Shown: positions 54,174 to 63,568 of the stretch, piece after piece
Position numbering within the stretch: position 1 is the first letter of the stretch
How the letters are laid out: each line of letters starts with the position of its first letter
From: Marinifilum sp. D737
GTDB taxonomy: Bacteria; Bacteroidota; Bacteroidia; Bacteroidales; Marinifilaceae
Assembly: GCF_026672275.1 (NCBI RefSeq)
Contig: NZ_JANQCD010000012.1
Span: 62,001-126,000, forward strand
Direction: 5' to 3'
DNA: 64,000 bases
Notes under the pieces: model-generated
What the model was told of the DNA's origin: nothing
Seen by the model: the letters and a program-made list of their open reading frames with translations, nothing else
The model's database searches: none
Translations under genes and position numbers: made by a program

Positions 54174-55283
54174 ATGGGAAAATCGCAAAGATTAATGGCT
54201 TTGGATGCCTTTCGGGGATTAACCATTGCTGCAATGATTACGGTAAACACTCCAGGTAGTTGGAGTCATGTGTATGCACCACTCTTGCACTCTAAGTGGC
54301 ATGGTTGCACACCAACAGATTTGGTATTTCCTTTTTTCCTGTTTGCAGTGGGGGTGGCAATGTTCTTTGCATTCGGAAAATTTAATCATGAACTAAATGC
54401 CAATGCAGGGAAAAAAATTCTGAAAAGAACAGTAATCATTTTTGGAATCGGATTGTTACTAAATGCATTCCCTTTTTATCATTTAAAGTTAGAGAATCTT
54501 AGAATAATGGGAGTTCTGCAACGTATTGCACTTGCCTATGGCTTGGGTAGTTTGTTGTGTCTTGCTCTAAGTAAAACCAGGTTGTTGATTGTTTCAGGCG
54601 CATTGCTTTTTGCCTATTGGGGATTGGTTTATTTCCTTGGTGGTGATCAGCCTTATAGTCTGGAAGGAAATTCAACAATTGCTTTCGATACTGCAATTTT
54701 AGGCGAAAGTCATTTGTATAAAGGATTTGGAATGCCTTTCGATCCGGAAGGACTGTTTAGTACACTGCCTGCAATTGTAACCGTTTTGTTAGGATACCTT
54801 ACCGGTAGTTTAATTTCTTCTTCGGATAGAAAAATGATTGTTCCTGGATTACTAATCTTTGGTGTGTTGGGAGTGATTGCAGGTTTGATTTGGAATATTG
54901 GATTTCCTATTAATAAACCGATTTGGTCAAGTTCCTATGTGCTGTATACAGCAGGATTGGCTCAATTGGTAATGGCCGTAATGATTTTCTTTATCGATAT
55001 GCTGAATTATAAAAAATGGGCTCATCCATTTTTGGTTTTCGGAATGAATCCACTTTTTATTTTTGTATTGTCTGTAGTTTGGGTAAAGGTGATTATCTAT
55101 TTGGTTCACTTTTCTGATGCCTCGGGAAAATCGATAACGGGATATGCCTGGCTGTATCAAAATGCATTTGCATCCTGGGCAGGACCATTAAATGGATCTT
55201 TGTTTTTTGCACTTTCTCATATCATAGTATACTGGTTAATTGTGTTGTATTTGTATCGAAAACGCATTTTTATTAAGATATAA
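54174..55283 (+). CDS. NagX/HGSNAT-like membrane acyltransferase
   Basis: A membrane protein of 369 residues with about ten helices. The opening RLMALDAFRGLTIAAMITVNTPGSW and WHGCTPTDLVFPFFLFAVGVA match the heparan-alpha-glucosaminide N-acetyltransferase/DUF5009 group, called NagX in amino-sugar operons. It may acetylate glucosamine residues across the inner membrane, or carry an amino sugar. A strong terminator follows, closing the gene series begun at nagB. Confidence 0.88.
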   Translation: MGKSQRLMALDAFRGLTIAAMITVNTPGSWSHVYAPLLHSKWHGCTPTDLVFPFFLFAVGVAMFFAFGKFNHELNANAGKKILKRTVIIFGIGLLLNAFPFYHLKLENLRIMGVLQRIALAYGLGSLLCLALSKTRLLIVSGALLFAYWGLVYFLGGDQPYSLEGNSTIAFDTAILGESHLYKGFGMPFDPEGLFSTLPAIVTVLLGYLTGSLISSSDRKMIVPGLLIFGVLGVIAGLIWNIGFPINKPIWSSSYVLYTAGLAQLVMAVMIFFIDMLNYKKWAHPFLVFGMNPLFIFVLSVVWVKVIIYLVHFSDASGKSITGYAWLYQNAFASWAGPLNGSLFFALSHIIVYWLIVLYLYRKRIFIKI

Positions 55284-55317
55284 AAAGAAAGCTTCGGAAT
55301 TCCGAAGCTTTCTTTTT
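55284..55317. terminator. Bidirectional terminator after nagX-like gene
   Basis: AAAGAAAGCTTCGG and CCGAAGCTTTCTTT around AATT, with flanking A- and T-runs. Confidence 0.9.
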
Positions 55318-55339
55318 GAGAAGTTTTTGCGGAAGTGTA

Positions 55340-55365
55340 AAAAAAAAGGTCGCTTTTTAGCGACC
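55340..55365 (-). terminator. Terminator of the namZ gene
   Basis: On the minus strand GGTCGC-TAAAAA-GCGACC is followed by a run of eight T. It lies 12 bases after the namZ stop. Confidence 0.85.
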
Positions 55366-55376
55366 ATATAAATGCA

Positions 55377-56651
55377 TTAATACAACCAATATTTTTTCGA
55401 TTTTTCTTTAAAATCTTCAGCAGGAATATTCCAAAGGTCTTCAATGTCTTTAACCAAAAAGTTTTTCGAGAACTCCTCTCTGATTTTCTTGTCCCCGCAA
55501 ACTTTATCAAACATGTTTAGACGAGCTTCATCGCACATTTGAAATACGTTTTTGTCTGGATTTAATTTGTGTAGTTCTTGCAGAACGTAGAATTGAATTA
55601 AAGAAAGTGGTGCTTTTGTCACATCGGTAAAATGTAACTGTACACCATGAATCATTTCTCCTTTGCTAACTGAATAGTATGGTTTGTAATGTACCGGACG
55701 GAATATTACTCCGGGTAGAGATAGTTCATTTAAATTAGATGCTAATTTGTCGGCATCAATCCATTCTGCTGCAAATAGTTCAAAAGGTTGAGTGTATCCA
55801 ACACCTATCGATACTGTATAAAGCTCTCCTAAAATTCCTGAAATTGCATAGTAAATTGCAGTATTCGAATTTGGGATGTGAGGCGATGTTGGCACCCATG
55901 GCAAACCTGTTTCAGCAAAAATCATATCTCGTTTCCAGCCATTCATTTTTACAACAGTTAGCTTGCATTTCTTGCCATCCTTCAATAAGCCTTCTTCGTT
56001 TAAATAATTGGCAAGCTCTCCACAAGTTAGGCCATAAACATAAGGAACGGGAAACTGACTTACAAAGGAAATATAGTCAGGTTCAACCAATCCGCCCTCA
56101 ACTTTTAAGCCGCCAATTGGGTTAGGACGATCCAAAACAATTAATTCAATATCGTTTTCACGACAAGCTTCCATTGCCAAACCCATTGTGCTAATATAAG
56201 TGTACGATCTTACACCAATGTCTTGGATATCGTAAATCAAGGCGTCCAATCCTTTTAGCATTTCAGCATTTGGTTTTTTGTTTTTGCCATAAAGAGAATA
56301 AACGGTAAGACCGGTTTTTTCATCGGTATATGTTCCAACTTTGGCCCCGGCAGCATGATCTCCTCTAATTCCGTGTTCAGGACTGTACAAAGCTTTTACC
56401 TCAACATTTGTAGCCTCATGAAGCAAATCGATTGTTGAAACAATATTTTTATTCACTCCTGTGGGATTTGTGATAATACCAACCTTTTTTCCAAGCAGAA
56501 TTTTAAAATTGGATTTTTGTAGTACATCTATTCCAGTTTCTACTCTTTGGGCATTTAATCTTTCTTGAAATAGTCCGAAAATCAGCATTAATATTACAAG
56601 TCCTCGCAAGGGTGTGTTTTGTATTCGCATCTTTTTGTTGTTCAGTTTCAT
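55377..56651 (-). CDS. namZ: Exo-beta-N-acetylmuramidase NamZ (DUF1343)
   Basis: A secreted 424-residue protein; the hydrophobic signal LVILMLIFGLF ends near LNA-QRV. DUF1343 motifs are visible: VGIITNPTGVNK, YSPEHGIRGDHAAGAK with the likely catalytic Glu, YDIQDIGVRSYTYISTM and LDRPNPIGG. NamZ enzymes (Bacillus subtilis YbbC) release MurNAc from glycan-chain ends, supplying MurNAc for the kinase-MurQ pair. It is divergent from digH across a promoter region that carries a candidate operator. An alternative start is the ATG at 56630. Confidence 0.93.
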   Translation of the reverse strand: MKLNNKKMRIQNTPLRGLVILMLIFGLFQERLNAQRVETGIDVLQKSNFKILLGKKVGIITNPTGVNKNIVSTIDLLHEATNVEVKALYSPEHGIRGDHAAGAKVGTYTDEKTGLTVYSLYGKNKKPNAEMLKGLDALIYDIQDIGVRSYTYISTMGLAMEACRENDIELIVLDRPNPIGGLKVEGGLVEPDYISFVSQFPVPYVYGLTCGELANYLNEEGLLKDGKKCKLTVVKMNGWKRDMIFAETGLPWVPTSPHIPNSNTAIYYAISGILGELYTVSIGVGYTQPFELFAAEWIDADKLASNLNELSLPGVIFRPVHYKPYYSVSKGEMIHGVQLHFTDVTKAPLSLIQFYVLQELHKLNPDKNVFQMCDEARLNMFDKVCGDKKIREEFSKNFLVKDIEDLWNIPAEDFKEKSKKYWLY

Positions 56652-56703
56652 AGTGTGTATAACTGTTTTGGCAATTTAGAATGTTGTTTTTTACATTTTT
56701 TCA

Positions 56704-56732
56704 TTGCAAAACTAATAAAATTTTTACTTTTG
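56704..56732 (+). promoter_or_regulatory. Promoter of the digH-symporter unit
   Basis: TTG at 56704-56706 and TACTTTTG at 56725-56732, spacer 18. On the other strand CAAAACTA (56707-56714) equals a -7 box for namZ, so the promoters overlap. Confidence 0.65.
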
Positions 56733-56747
56733 TAACATGTATGACAA
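56731..56747. promoter_or_regulatory. Candidate GntR operator, site 3 (digH/namZ)
   Basis: TGTAACATGTATGACAA overlaps the end of the digH -7 box and the transcription start, a placement suited to repression. It shares TAACATGTATGA with site 1. Confidence 0.55.
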
Positions 56748-56900
56748 CTTAATAATTTGTTTGCAATGATAAGACATTTAACCCACTGTTTATTTAATAC
56801 CCTATTTCTATATTCCTTTTCAAGCCATACAAAGAAACAGCAAAATGGCAAATTAAGTCTTTTAATTGAAAGAGATAACCATAGTAATGTTTCAAATCGG

Positions 56901-58382
56901 ATGAAAAAAATAATCGCGATATCAATATTGATTTTGATGAGTTTGGTGGTTTTTGCTAAAAAGAAATCTCCTAAACGTGAGATGCGTGCCGTCTGGATAG
57001 CTACTGTTGATAATATTGACTGGCCATCGAAACCCGGCTTAAGTGTAGAAGAACAAAGGAAGGAATTGATTGCTCATTTGGATCAACACAAGAAAAATGG
57101 AATGAATACGGTGATATTCCAGGTTCGACCAGCTACTGATGCTTTCTACAAATCGGCTTACGAACCATGGTCACAATGGCTAACAGGTGAACAAGGTAAA
57201 GCTCCTGAACCATTTTATGATCCATTACAATTTGCTGTCGAGGAGTGTCACAAAAGAGCTATGGAATTGCATGCTTGGATGAATCCATACAGAGCTGTAT
57301 TTCTATATAAGGATGCCAAAACAGATCCAAATCACATTACCAATACTCGACCGGAATTGTTTTTGACCTATGGAAAGCACAAATATTTTAACCCCGGATT
57401 GCCGGAAACCAGAGATTACGTGTCGAAAATTGTAGGTGACGTGGTTCGTAGGTATGATGTGGATGCCATTCATTTCGACGATTATTTTTACCCATACAAA
57501 ATAAAAGATGAGGCTTTCCCTGATTCAGAAAGTTTCGTAAAGCATGGAGGGGAATTTTATCCAGATCGAATTGATGATTGGAGAAGAGAGAATGTAAATC
57601 TTGTAATCAAACAAATAAACGACACCATCAAATCAATAAAGCCATGGATGCCTTTTGGTATTTCTCCATTTGGAGTTTGGCGAAACAAAAATGTTGACAA
57701 GTCTGGATCCAGAACTCAAGCTGGTCAAACCAATTACGATGATTTGTATGCTGATGTGTTGTTGTGGTTAAAGAATGATTGGATTGATTATGTGGCACCA
57801 CAAATCTACTGGCACATTGGTAAAAAAGTGGCCAATTATAAAGTAATCGCAAAGTGGTGGAACAAGAATTCATATGGTAAGCCTTGTTATGTTGGACAAG
57901 GAGCTTATAGATTGGACTCAGAATCTAGAGTGAAAGCATGGCATAATTCAGATGAGATTATCAGGCAGTTAGAGTTGAATAGGAAATTGAAACAAATCAG
58001 TGGAAGTATGTTTTTTTCATCAAAATCCTTTACGAATAATCTTTTGGGGATCAACGAAAAGTTGCAATCTCAAATTTATCAGAATACAACTTTAATACCA
58101 GAGTGTAATACCATTGCTCCGATTGTTTTGCCTGCTCCTGCGAATTTGCTTCTGAGAAATGGAAAGTTAGAATGGGAATCCGTAAAGGATGCAAAATGTT
58201 ACGTTGTTTATGCATTCGATAAAAATGAAAGGGTAAGGCTTGATAAAGTAGATTCAATTCTTTCAATTACTGCTCGTCCATACTTGAATCTGAAATATGG
58301 ATTGGAAAACTATAAATATGTTGTGACAGCCATCAGTAGAACCAATGCGGAAAGTGAAGCCAGTCAAGTATTGAATCTATAA
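56901..58382 (+). CDS. GH10-like glycosyl hydrolase DigH/YngK family
   Basis: A secreted 493-residue protein; signal MKKIIAISILILMSLVVFA. The GHL10 (DUF187) TIM-barrel motifs are REMRAVWIATVDNIDWPS, VIFQVRPATDAFY, LHAWMNPYRAVF and DAIHFDDYFYPY. Escherichia coli DigH of this family cleaves denuded peptidoglycan glycan strands. A C-terminal Fn3-like segment begins near residue 405 (PAPANLLLRNGKLEWESV). The frame is open to 56757, but the ATG at 56901 gives the signal peptide. Confidence 0.9.
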   Translation: MKKIIAISILILMSLVVFAKKKSPKREMRAVWIATVDNIDWPSKPGLSVEEQRKELIAHLDQHKKNGMNTVIFQVRPATDAFYKSAYEPWSQWLTGEQGKAPEPFYDPLQFAVEECHKRAMELHAWMNPYRAVFLYKDAKTDPNHITNTRPELFLTYGKHKYFNPGLPETRDYVSKIVGDVVRRYDVDAIHFDDYFYPYKIKDEAFPDSESFVKHGGEFYPDRIDDWRRENVNLVIKQINDTIKSIKPWMPFGISPFGVWRNKNVDKSGSRTQAGQTNYDDLYADVLLWLKNDWIDYVAPQIYWHIGKKVANYKVIAKWWNKNSYGKPCYVGQGAYRLDSESRVKAWHNSDEIIRQLELNRKLKQISGSMFFSSKSFTNNLLGINEKLQSQIYQNTTLIPECNTIAPIVLPAPANLLLRNGKLEWESVKDAKCYVVYAFDKNERVRLDKVDSILSITARPYLNLKYGLENYKYVVTAISRTNAESEASQVLNL

Positions 58383-58425
58383 TAGTATTTTGAATGTATA
58401 GCTTAAAAAATATTTAAAGAATAGT

Positions 58426-59865
58426 ATGAACACGTGGATTGTTTTTGGAGTGGTATTTGGCTACTTTGGTTTGTTGATGCTTGTTTCTTGGTTGACATCA
58501 CGAAATAGCAGTAATGATACTTTTTTTACTGGAAACCGACAGTCGCCATGGTATTTGGTGGCATTTGGAATGATAGGTGCATCCTTATCAGGAGTAACCT
58601 TTATATCGGTACCTGGGGAAGTTGGAAATACAGGTTGGAGTTATTTTCAATTTGTTTTAGGAAACTTGGTTGGGTATTGGGTTGTGGCACAGGTATTAAT
58701 TCCTTTGTATTATCGATTGAAATTGGTTTCAATTTACACCTATTTAAATCAAAGGTTCGGATTTAAAACCTATAAAACAGGATCTTTCTTCTTTTTGGTA
58801 TCTCAAACTATAGGTGCATCTTTCAGGTTGTTTCTTGTTGCCGGGGTTTTGCAATTGGCCTTTTTTAATGCTTTTAATATCCCGTTTTGGGCAACAGTTC
58901 TGATTACCATTATACTGATTTGGTGCTATACCTTTAGAGGTGGAATTAAAACCATAGTTTGGACAGATACTTTACAGACATTGTTCATGTTGGGTTCAGT
59001 TGTGATCACTATTTTGGTAATTGCCAATAAACTCGATTTTAGTTCTGCTGATATGATTGGTAATATTAGCCAACATGAGTACTCGAATTTATTTAATTGG
59101 AATTGGCAATCGCCACGAAATTTCTTTAAACAGTTTTTTGCAGGTATTGCTGTTGTAATTGTGATGAATGGTTTAGATCAGAATATGATGCAAAAAAACC
59201 TGACATGCAAGAATACAAAGGAAGCTCAGAAAAATGTATACTATTTTAGTTTTTCATTTGTACTGGCAAATGTATTGTTCCTTTCACTAGGTGTGTTGTT
59301 GTATATTTTCGCTCAGCAACAAGGAATTTCAATGCCTGCAAAAAGTGATGATGTGTATGCTTTTCTGGCTTTAAATCATTTTGGATTGTTGGCTGGTGTC
59401 GTTTTCCTTTTGGGAATAACTGCGGCTGCATATTCAAGTGCTGATTCCGCTTTAACTGCTTTGACCACATCTTTTTGTGTTGATTTTTTAGGTGGAGATG
59501 TTACGCCTAAAAAGAGGCTTTTAATTCACTTGATGTTTTCTGCTATCATGTTCTTTGTAATTGTACTATTTGATATTGTGAATAATGATAGCGTTGTAAC
59601 AGCAGTTTTTAAAGTAGCAGGTTATACTTATGGACCGCTTTTGGGTTTGTTCGCTTTCGGAATGGGGAATAAAAGATTGGTTAAAGACAAGTGGGTGCCT
59701 CTTATCTGTATCTTATCTCCGGTATTGACCTATTTGCTAAATGTTTATTCTGAAGAATTATTATGGGGGTATCGTTTCGGATTTGAACTTCTCATTGCCA
59801 ATGGTTTAATTACATTTATTGGACTGTGGATGGTTTCGTACTCTTTTAAAGTGGAAAAAAAATGA
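58426..59865 (+). CDS. Sodium:solute symporter (SSS family), probable amino-sugar importer
   Basis: A membrane protein of 479 residues with about 13 helices. SSS features include SWLTSRNSSNDTFFTGNRQSPWY (first 20 not exceeded in either half), GASLSGVTFISVPG and the later AAYSSADSALTALTTSF. It follows digH by 43 bases. A SSS transporter (MurT) brings MurNAc into Tannerella forsythia, so MurNAc or a related wall sugar is the best guess for the cargo. A bidirectional terminator closes the unit. Confidence 0.88.
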   Translation: MNTWIVFGVVFGYFGLLMLVSWLTSRNSSNDTFFTGNRQSPWYLVAFGMIGASLSGVTFISVPGEVGNTGWSYFQFVLGNLVGYWVVAQVLIPLYYRLKLVSIYTYLNQRFGFKTYKTGSFFFLVSQTIGASFRLFLVAGVLQLAFFNAFNIPFWATVLITIILIWCYTFRGGIKTIVWTDTLQTLFMLGSVVITILVIANKLDFSSADMIGNISQHEYSNLFNWNWQSPRNFFKQFFAGIAVVIVMNGLDQNMMQKNLTCKNTKEAQKNVYYFSFSFVLANVLFLSLGVLLYIFAQQQGISMPAKSDDVYAFLALNHFGLLAGVVFLLGITAAAYSSADSALTALTTSFCVDFLGGDVTPKKRLLIHLMFSAIMFFVIVLFDIVNNDSVVTAVFKVAGYTYGPLLGLFAFGMGNKRLVKDKWVPLICILSPVLTYLLNVYSEELLWGYRFGFELLIANGLITFIGLWMVSYSFKVEKK

Positions 59866-59888
59866 TACGAGAACTATTTGCAAAAAAA

Positions 59889-59928
59889 AAACAGGTAGAA
59901 ACTTTTATAAGTTTCTACCTGTTTTTTA
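59889..59928. terminator. Bidirectional terminator between symporter and serine hydrolase genes
   Basis: AACAGGTAGAAACTT and AAGTTTCTACCTGTT form a long stem with T-runs on both strands. Confidence 0.92.
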
Positions 59929-59932
59929 TGAT

Positions 59933-61894
59933 TTAGTTGATTGTAATATCGTCGGTTAGAGAATGACGAGGGGAGCTGGATTGTTTTTCCTTAAATACTT
60001 CAATTGCATCGTAAATTCCCTGGTGAATCGCTGTTCTGATATTTTTCCTGTAAATTTCACGACTTTCTCGGCTTGGATGAACTCTGTTTGAAAGAAAGAT
60101 ATACACCAACTGTTTTTCAGGATCAGCCCAAACAAATGTACCCGTAAAGCCTGAATGTCCAAAACTGTCACTACTTGCGCCATAGGCAGGGTAGCAATCC
60201 TTTATGGATAGAGTGTCATTGCCGAATAAAGGTTTGTCAAAACCTAAGCCTCTGCGATTGTCGTTTTCTGGAAATTGTGTTTTGGTAAACTCTTTCATTG
60301 TTTTTTCAGAGATAAATCTATGTCCGCCATATTCTCCCATTTGTACATACATCTGAATCATTTTTGCCAAGTCGTTTGCAGATGAAAACAATCCTGCATT
60401 ACCTGATATTCCTCCCATCATAGCACAACCTTCATCATCTACATAACCAGTAAGTAATGTGTTTCTGAATACTTTATCATTTTCGGTTGGTATGATCTTT
60501 TTTTCTGAGAAGCGTTTGTAGGCATTAAAGTCTAATGTGAAGGCTCCTAGTGGTTTGTAGAATTCATCTTTGATGTAATCATCATAAGCTTTACCTGATA
60601 GATCCTCAATCATTTTTGGGAATACATAGAATGATAATCCGGAATATTGGTAATGTTTTTCTGGAAGTAAGTCAGATTCTTTAATAGCCTTATAAATCTT
60701 CTTTCTGTAGTTTTTGTGAAGAAACATTTGTGGAGCTACTTCTACTGGATATTTTTTTGATTGACGATAACTATACGTTCTTTTTTTGAATCGATTTGAA
60801 CTATCTACAGTGTTTTTCCAAAATGCAATCCAAGGTATAAGTTGTGCCTGGTGAGCCAATACATCTCTAAAGATAATATCTTTTTTATTGGTTCTTTTAA
60901 AAGCCTTCCAGTAAGTTGAGAATTTTTCATCCATATCGATCTGACCACCGTCAACAAATCGCATAATAGCAGGAAGTGGTCCTGTTATTTTAGTTACTGA
61001 TGCTAAATCATAAATATCATCTGGTAATACAGGTAAAAATTTGTTGTAAGTATGATATCCAAAACATTCGTGATAAATTACTTTTCTGTCTTTAGCAACA
61101 AGTACCTGGCAACCTGGAAATGCTTGCGCTTGTAAACCAATTTTGGCAACAGAATCGATGGTTTTGTATAGAGTCTCAGAATCAATGCCTGCTATTTCAG
61201 GATAAGTATATTGGAATCTGATTTCTCCTTTGGTTTTTATCCCTGTGTTTTTAGGATACATTCCCAAATTTTTATTGAGTGTACCAGTAGATGAAATACC
61301 ACCAAATATGATTTGTGCTGCCGTTTCTTGAACCATTTCTGTGTTTGTATTAGAATACAGTATGCTTTTTACAGAACTGCTTTTCTTATTCAATAAGGCA
61401 ATGTGCGATGTATTAAAAAGGGTAACAATTAATTTAGCATTTCCTTTGATAGAAGAAATATAGCGATCAATGAATGCAGCATTGTCCTTATTGCTGTTGT
61501 GTATACTAACAATTAGGATTTCGTTGTTTGTGTAGTTTTTGTTATTGGTTCCTGTTGACAGGGAATCAATCTTGATTTGCTCACATGTTATCTGGGTATA
61601 CTTTTTTAACATACTTTGAAAAGCAGATTCTTTACTTGTACTATCAATGGAAATTGAAATAATGCGATTTAAGTTCAAATTAGATACAGGAATAAAATCT
61701 GATTTGTTTTCTAAAACGCATACCGCCTTATTGGTTTGCTCAACAAGTGATTTTATCGAATCGATATAATGTGTTGATGCATTTTGATTGTGAATTGAGG
61801 TTTGAGGGGTGCTTTGTTGCACATTGGTTACTTGTGCATTTAAATTGCTTGTGATTAAAAGCAATGCTACCGAGAGTAAGTATATACGAACCAT
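59933..61894 (-). CDS. Serine beta-lactamase-fold hydrolase with GH3 C-terminal-like remnant
   Basis: A secreted 653-residue protein; signal MVRIYLLSVALLLITS ends near LNA-Q (ATG at 61894; the frame is open to 61951). From about residue 225 to 625 a class C beta-lactamase-like domain carries the S299-V-T-K302 motif (DLASVTK) and FGHSGFTGT near the end as the third motif. The N-terminal 200 residues look like the C-terminal alpha/beta domain of a GH3 glycosidase (LIVTLFNTSHIALL, QETAAQIIFGG, PKNTGIKTKGEIRF). In many Bacteroidota a complete GH3 NagZ-like barrel precedes this, giving proteins near 1000 residues; here the barrel is missing. Likely a muropeptide D,D- or L,D-hydrolase. Confidence 0.85.
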   Translation of the reverse strand: MVRIYLLSVALLLITSNLNAQVTNVQQSTPQTSIHNQNASTHYIDSIKSLVEQTNKAVCVLENKSDFIPVSNLNLNRIISISIDSTSKESAFQSMLKKYTQITCEQIKIDSLSTGTNNKNYTNNEILIVSIHNSNKDNAAFIDRYISSIKGNAKLIVTLFNTSHIALLNKKSSSVKSILYSNTNTEMVQETAAQIIFGGISSTGTLNKNLGMYPKNTGIKTKGEIRFQYTYPEIAGIDSETLYKTIDSVAKIGLQAQAFPGCQVLVAKDRKVIYHECFGYHTYNKFLPVLPDDIYDLASVTKITGPLPAIMRFVDGGQIDMDEKFSTYWKAFKRTNKKDIIFRDVLAHQAQLIPWIAFWKNTVDSSNRFKKRTYSYRQSKKYPVEVAPQMFLHKNYRKKIYKAIKESDLLPEKHYQYSGLSFYVFPKMIEDLSGKAYDDYIKDEFYKPLGAFTLDFNAYKRFSEKKIIPTENDKVFRNTLLTGYVDDEGCAMMGGISGNAGLFSSANDLAKMIQMYVQMGEYGGHRFISEKTMKEFTKTQFPENDNRRGLGFDKPLFGNDTLSIKDCYPAYGASSDSFGHSGFTGTFVWADPEKQLVYIFLSNRVHPSRESREIYRKNIRTAIHQGIYDAIEVFKEKQSSSPRHSLTDDITIN

Positions 61895-62165
61895 AGGATT
61901 AAAAATAAAAAAAATATCAAAATATGATATAAAGATATATATTTTATTCATATTTGTAATACATCATAATAGGAGATATTTGAAGTGATATTTTAAAAGT
62001 AGGTTTTTTTTATTTAATCTATTTTCCAAAGTAGCGTAATGTGTTGTAAAGAAGGGGTTCGGTATTGTTTGCTACTGGAGCGTTAACTTGTTTTTTGATA
62101 GGTGTATTTTATTTTTATTAAGAGAATGATTCGATTTAAATGACAAAAAACACATGAGTTTTTGA

Positions 62166-62181
62166 AAGATGTATGATATGT
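62166..62181. promoter_or_regulatory. Weak candidate GntR operator upstream of anmK
   Basis: AAGATGTATGATATGT resembles site 1 (AACATGTATGATGAGT) with few changes. The 61895-62230 gap otherwise shows only TTTGTAATACATCAT (61953-61967), a still weaker likeness, and no clear promoter. Confidence 0.3.
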
Positions 62182-62230
62182 TGTTTCTATTGCCTAGTCT
62201 TAAATTATTAGAGTGTTAAAAGGGAATCTT

Positions 62231-63334
62231 ATGGATATGTATATTGGAGTAATGTCGGGAACGAGTGTTGATGGGATTGATGCTGTTTTGGTAACAATTA
62301 ATGATGGTAAAATCAAAGTACTTAATAGTGTTTCGCAAGATTTTCCTGATGACCTGTCAGATGATGTTAAAAACTTGCTGAAAACAGGAGAGACATCTTT
62401 AAAAAAGCTAGGAGAGATTGATCACCGTTTAGCGCTGTCTTATGCTGATTGTGTTAATAAACTGATACTAGATTCAGGTGTAGAAAGAGCTAAAATTGTT
62501 GCAATTGGGTGTCATGGGCAAACTGTTTATCATGCTCCTGGGGGAAAATACCCTTTTACAATGCAGATTGGTGATGGAAACCTATTGGCAGCTAAAACAG
62601 GAATAACCAGTATAGTGGATTTTAGAAGGATGGATATGGCCTTTGGTGGTGAAGGAGCGCCTTTGACCCCGGCCTTTCATCATGAGCACTTTAGATCGGA
62701 GAATGAAAGTCGTGTGATTTTAAATTTGGGAGGAATCGCGAATATAACTGTACTTGGTAAAAATGAAGTTATAGGATTGGATACTGGTCCGGCAAATTGT
62801 TTAATAGATTTATGGATACAGAATAAAAGAGGAGAGAGGTATGATAGCAATGGGGATTGGGCTCGATCGGGACAGGTTAACGAAGAGTTGTTGAGCTTGC
62901 TTTTGGAAGAGAGTTATTTCAGTCTTTATGCACCTAAGAGTACAGGTAAAGAGTTGTTCAATATGGATTGGTTGAGTCATAAACTTAGCAATTATATTGA
63001 TATCACTGATGAAGATGTGCAGGCTACTCTTACAGAATTAACTGTAAAAACAATAGCTAACGAAGTTAATATTTACGCCAAAGATGTAGAAGCCATATAT
63101 GTTTGTGGAGGTGGAGCTTATAATGTTTATCTATTGGAAAGGCTCAGGAATTACTTGCCTAAAGTTAAGGTTTTGCCAACTACTGAATTGGGTATTCCTG
63201 TTCAATTGGTAGAAGCTGTTGCTTTTTCTTGGTTGGCTTATCGTAGAATTAACGAGAAAGCAGGTAATCTTCATAGCGTAACAGGCGCTGAAAAGGATGT
63301 TCTTTTGGGAGTCGTTTGTAAAAGTAAGAATTAG
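62231..63334 (+). CDS. anmK: Anhydro-N-acetylmuramic acid kinase AnmK
   Basis: AnmK opens and phosphorylates 1,6-anhydro-MurNAc to MurNAc-6-phosphate, feeding MurQ. Motifs: YIGVMSGTSVDGIDAVL at the start, IGCHGQTVYHAPGG, FRRMDMAFGGEGAPLTPAFH, LDTGPANCLID and VCGGGAYN. The frame opens at a GTG (62213), but the ATG at 62231 puts the family motif directly at the N-terminus (367 residues). Confidence 0.96.
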   Translation: MDMYIGVMSGTSVDGIDAVLVTINDGKIKVLNSVSQDFPDDLSDDVKNLLKTGETSLKKLGEIDHRLALSYADCVNKLILDSGVERAKIVAIGCHGQTVYHAPGGKYPFTMQIGDGNLLAAKTGITSIVDFRRMDMAFGGEGAPLTPAFHHEHFRSENESRVILNLGGIANITVLGKNEVIGLDTGPANCLIDLWIQNKRGERYDSNGDWARSGQVNEELLSLLLEESYFSLYAPKSTGKELFNMDWLSHKLSNYIDITDEDVQATLTELTVKTIANEVNIYAKDVEAIYVCGGGAYNVYLLERLRNYLPKVKVLPTTELGIPVQLVEAVAFSWLAYRRINEKAGNLHSVTGAEKDVLLGVVCKSKN

Positions 63335-63568
63335 ATTTTAAGCATGGAATCGTTTTGGAGTTACAGATGATTAAGTATTTTGTATTACAAATCGCAAGAT
63401 GTGTGTTTTTTTTTAAGAATGATTATAGATAGTGCTTATTTTGAGTGTCTTTAGTTTTCTTCCGTAATATCGATGAACAGCCAGAGAACGAATGATTCAA
63501 TAAGGAGTTTTAGTATAAAAAAGTGTTGTGCAACACCTTGAAAATGTGTGGTATTTAAAAGGAAACAT

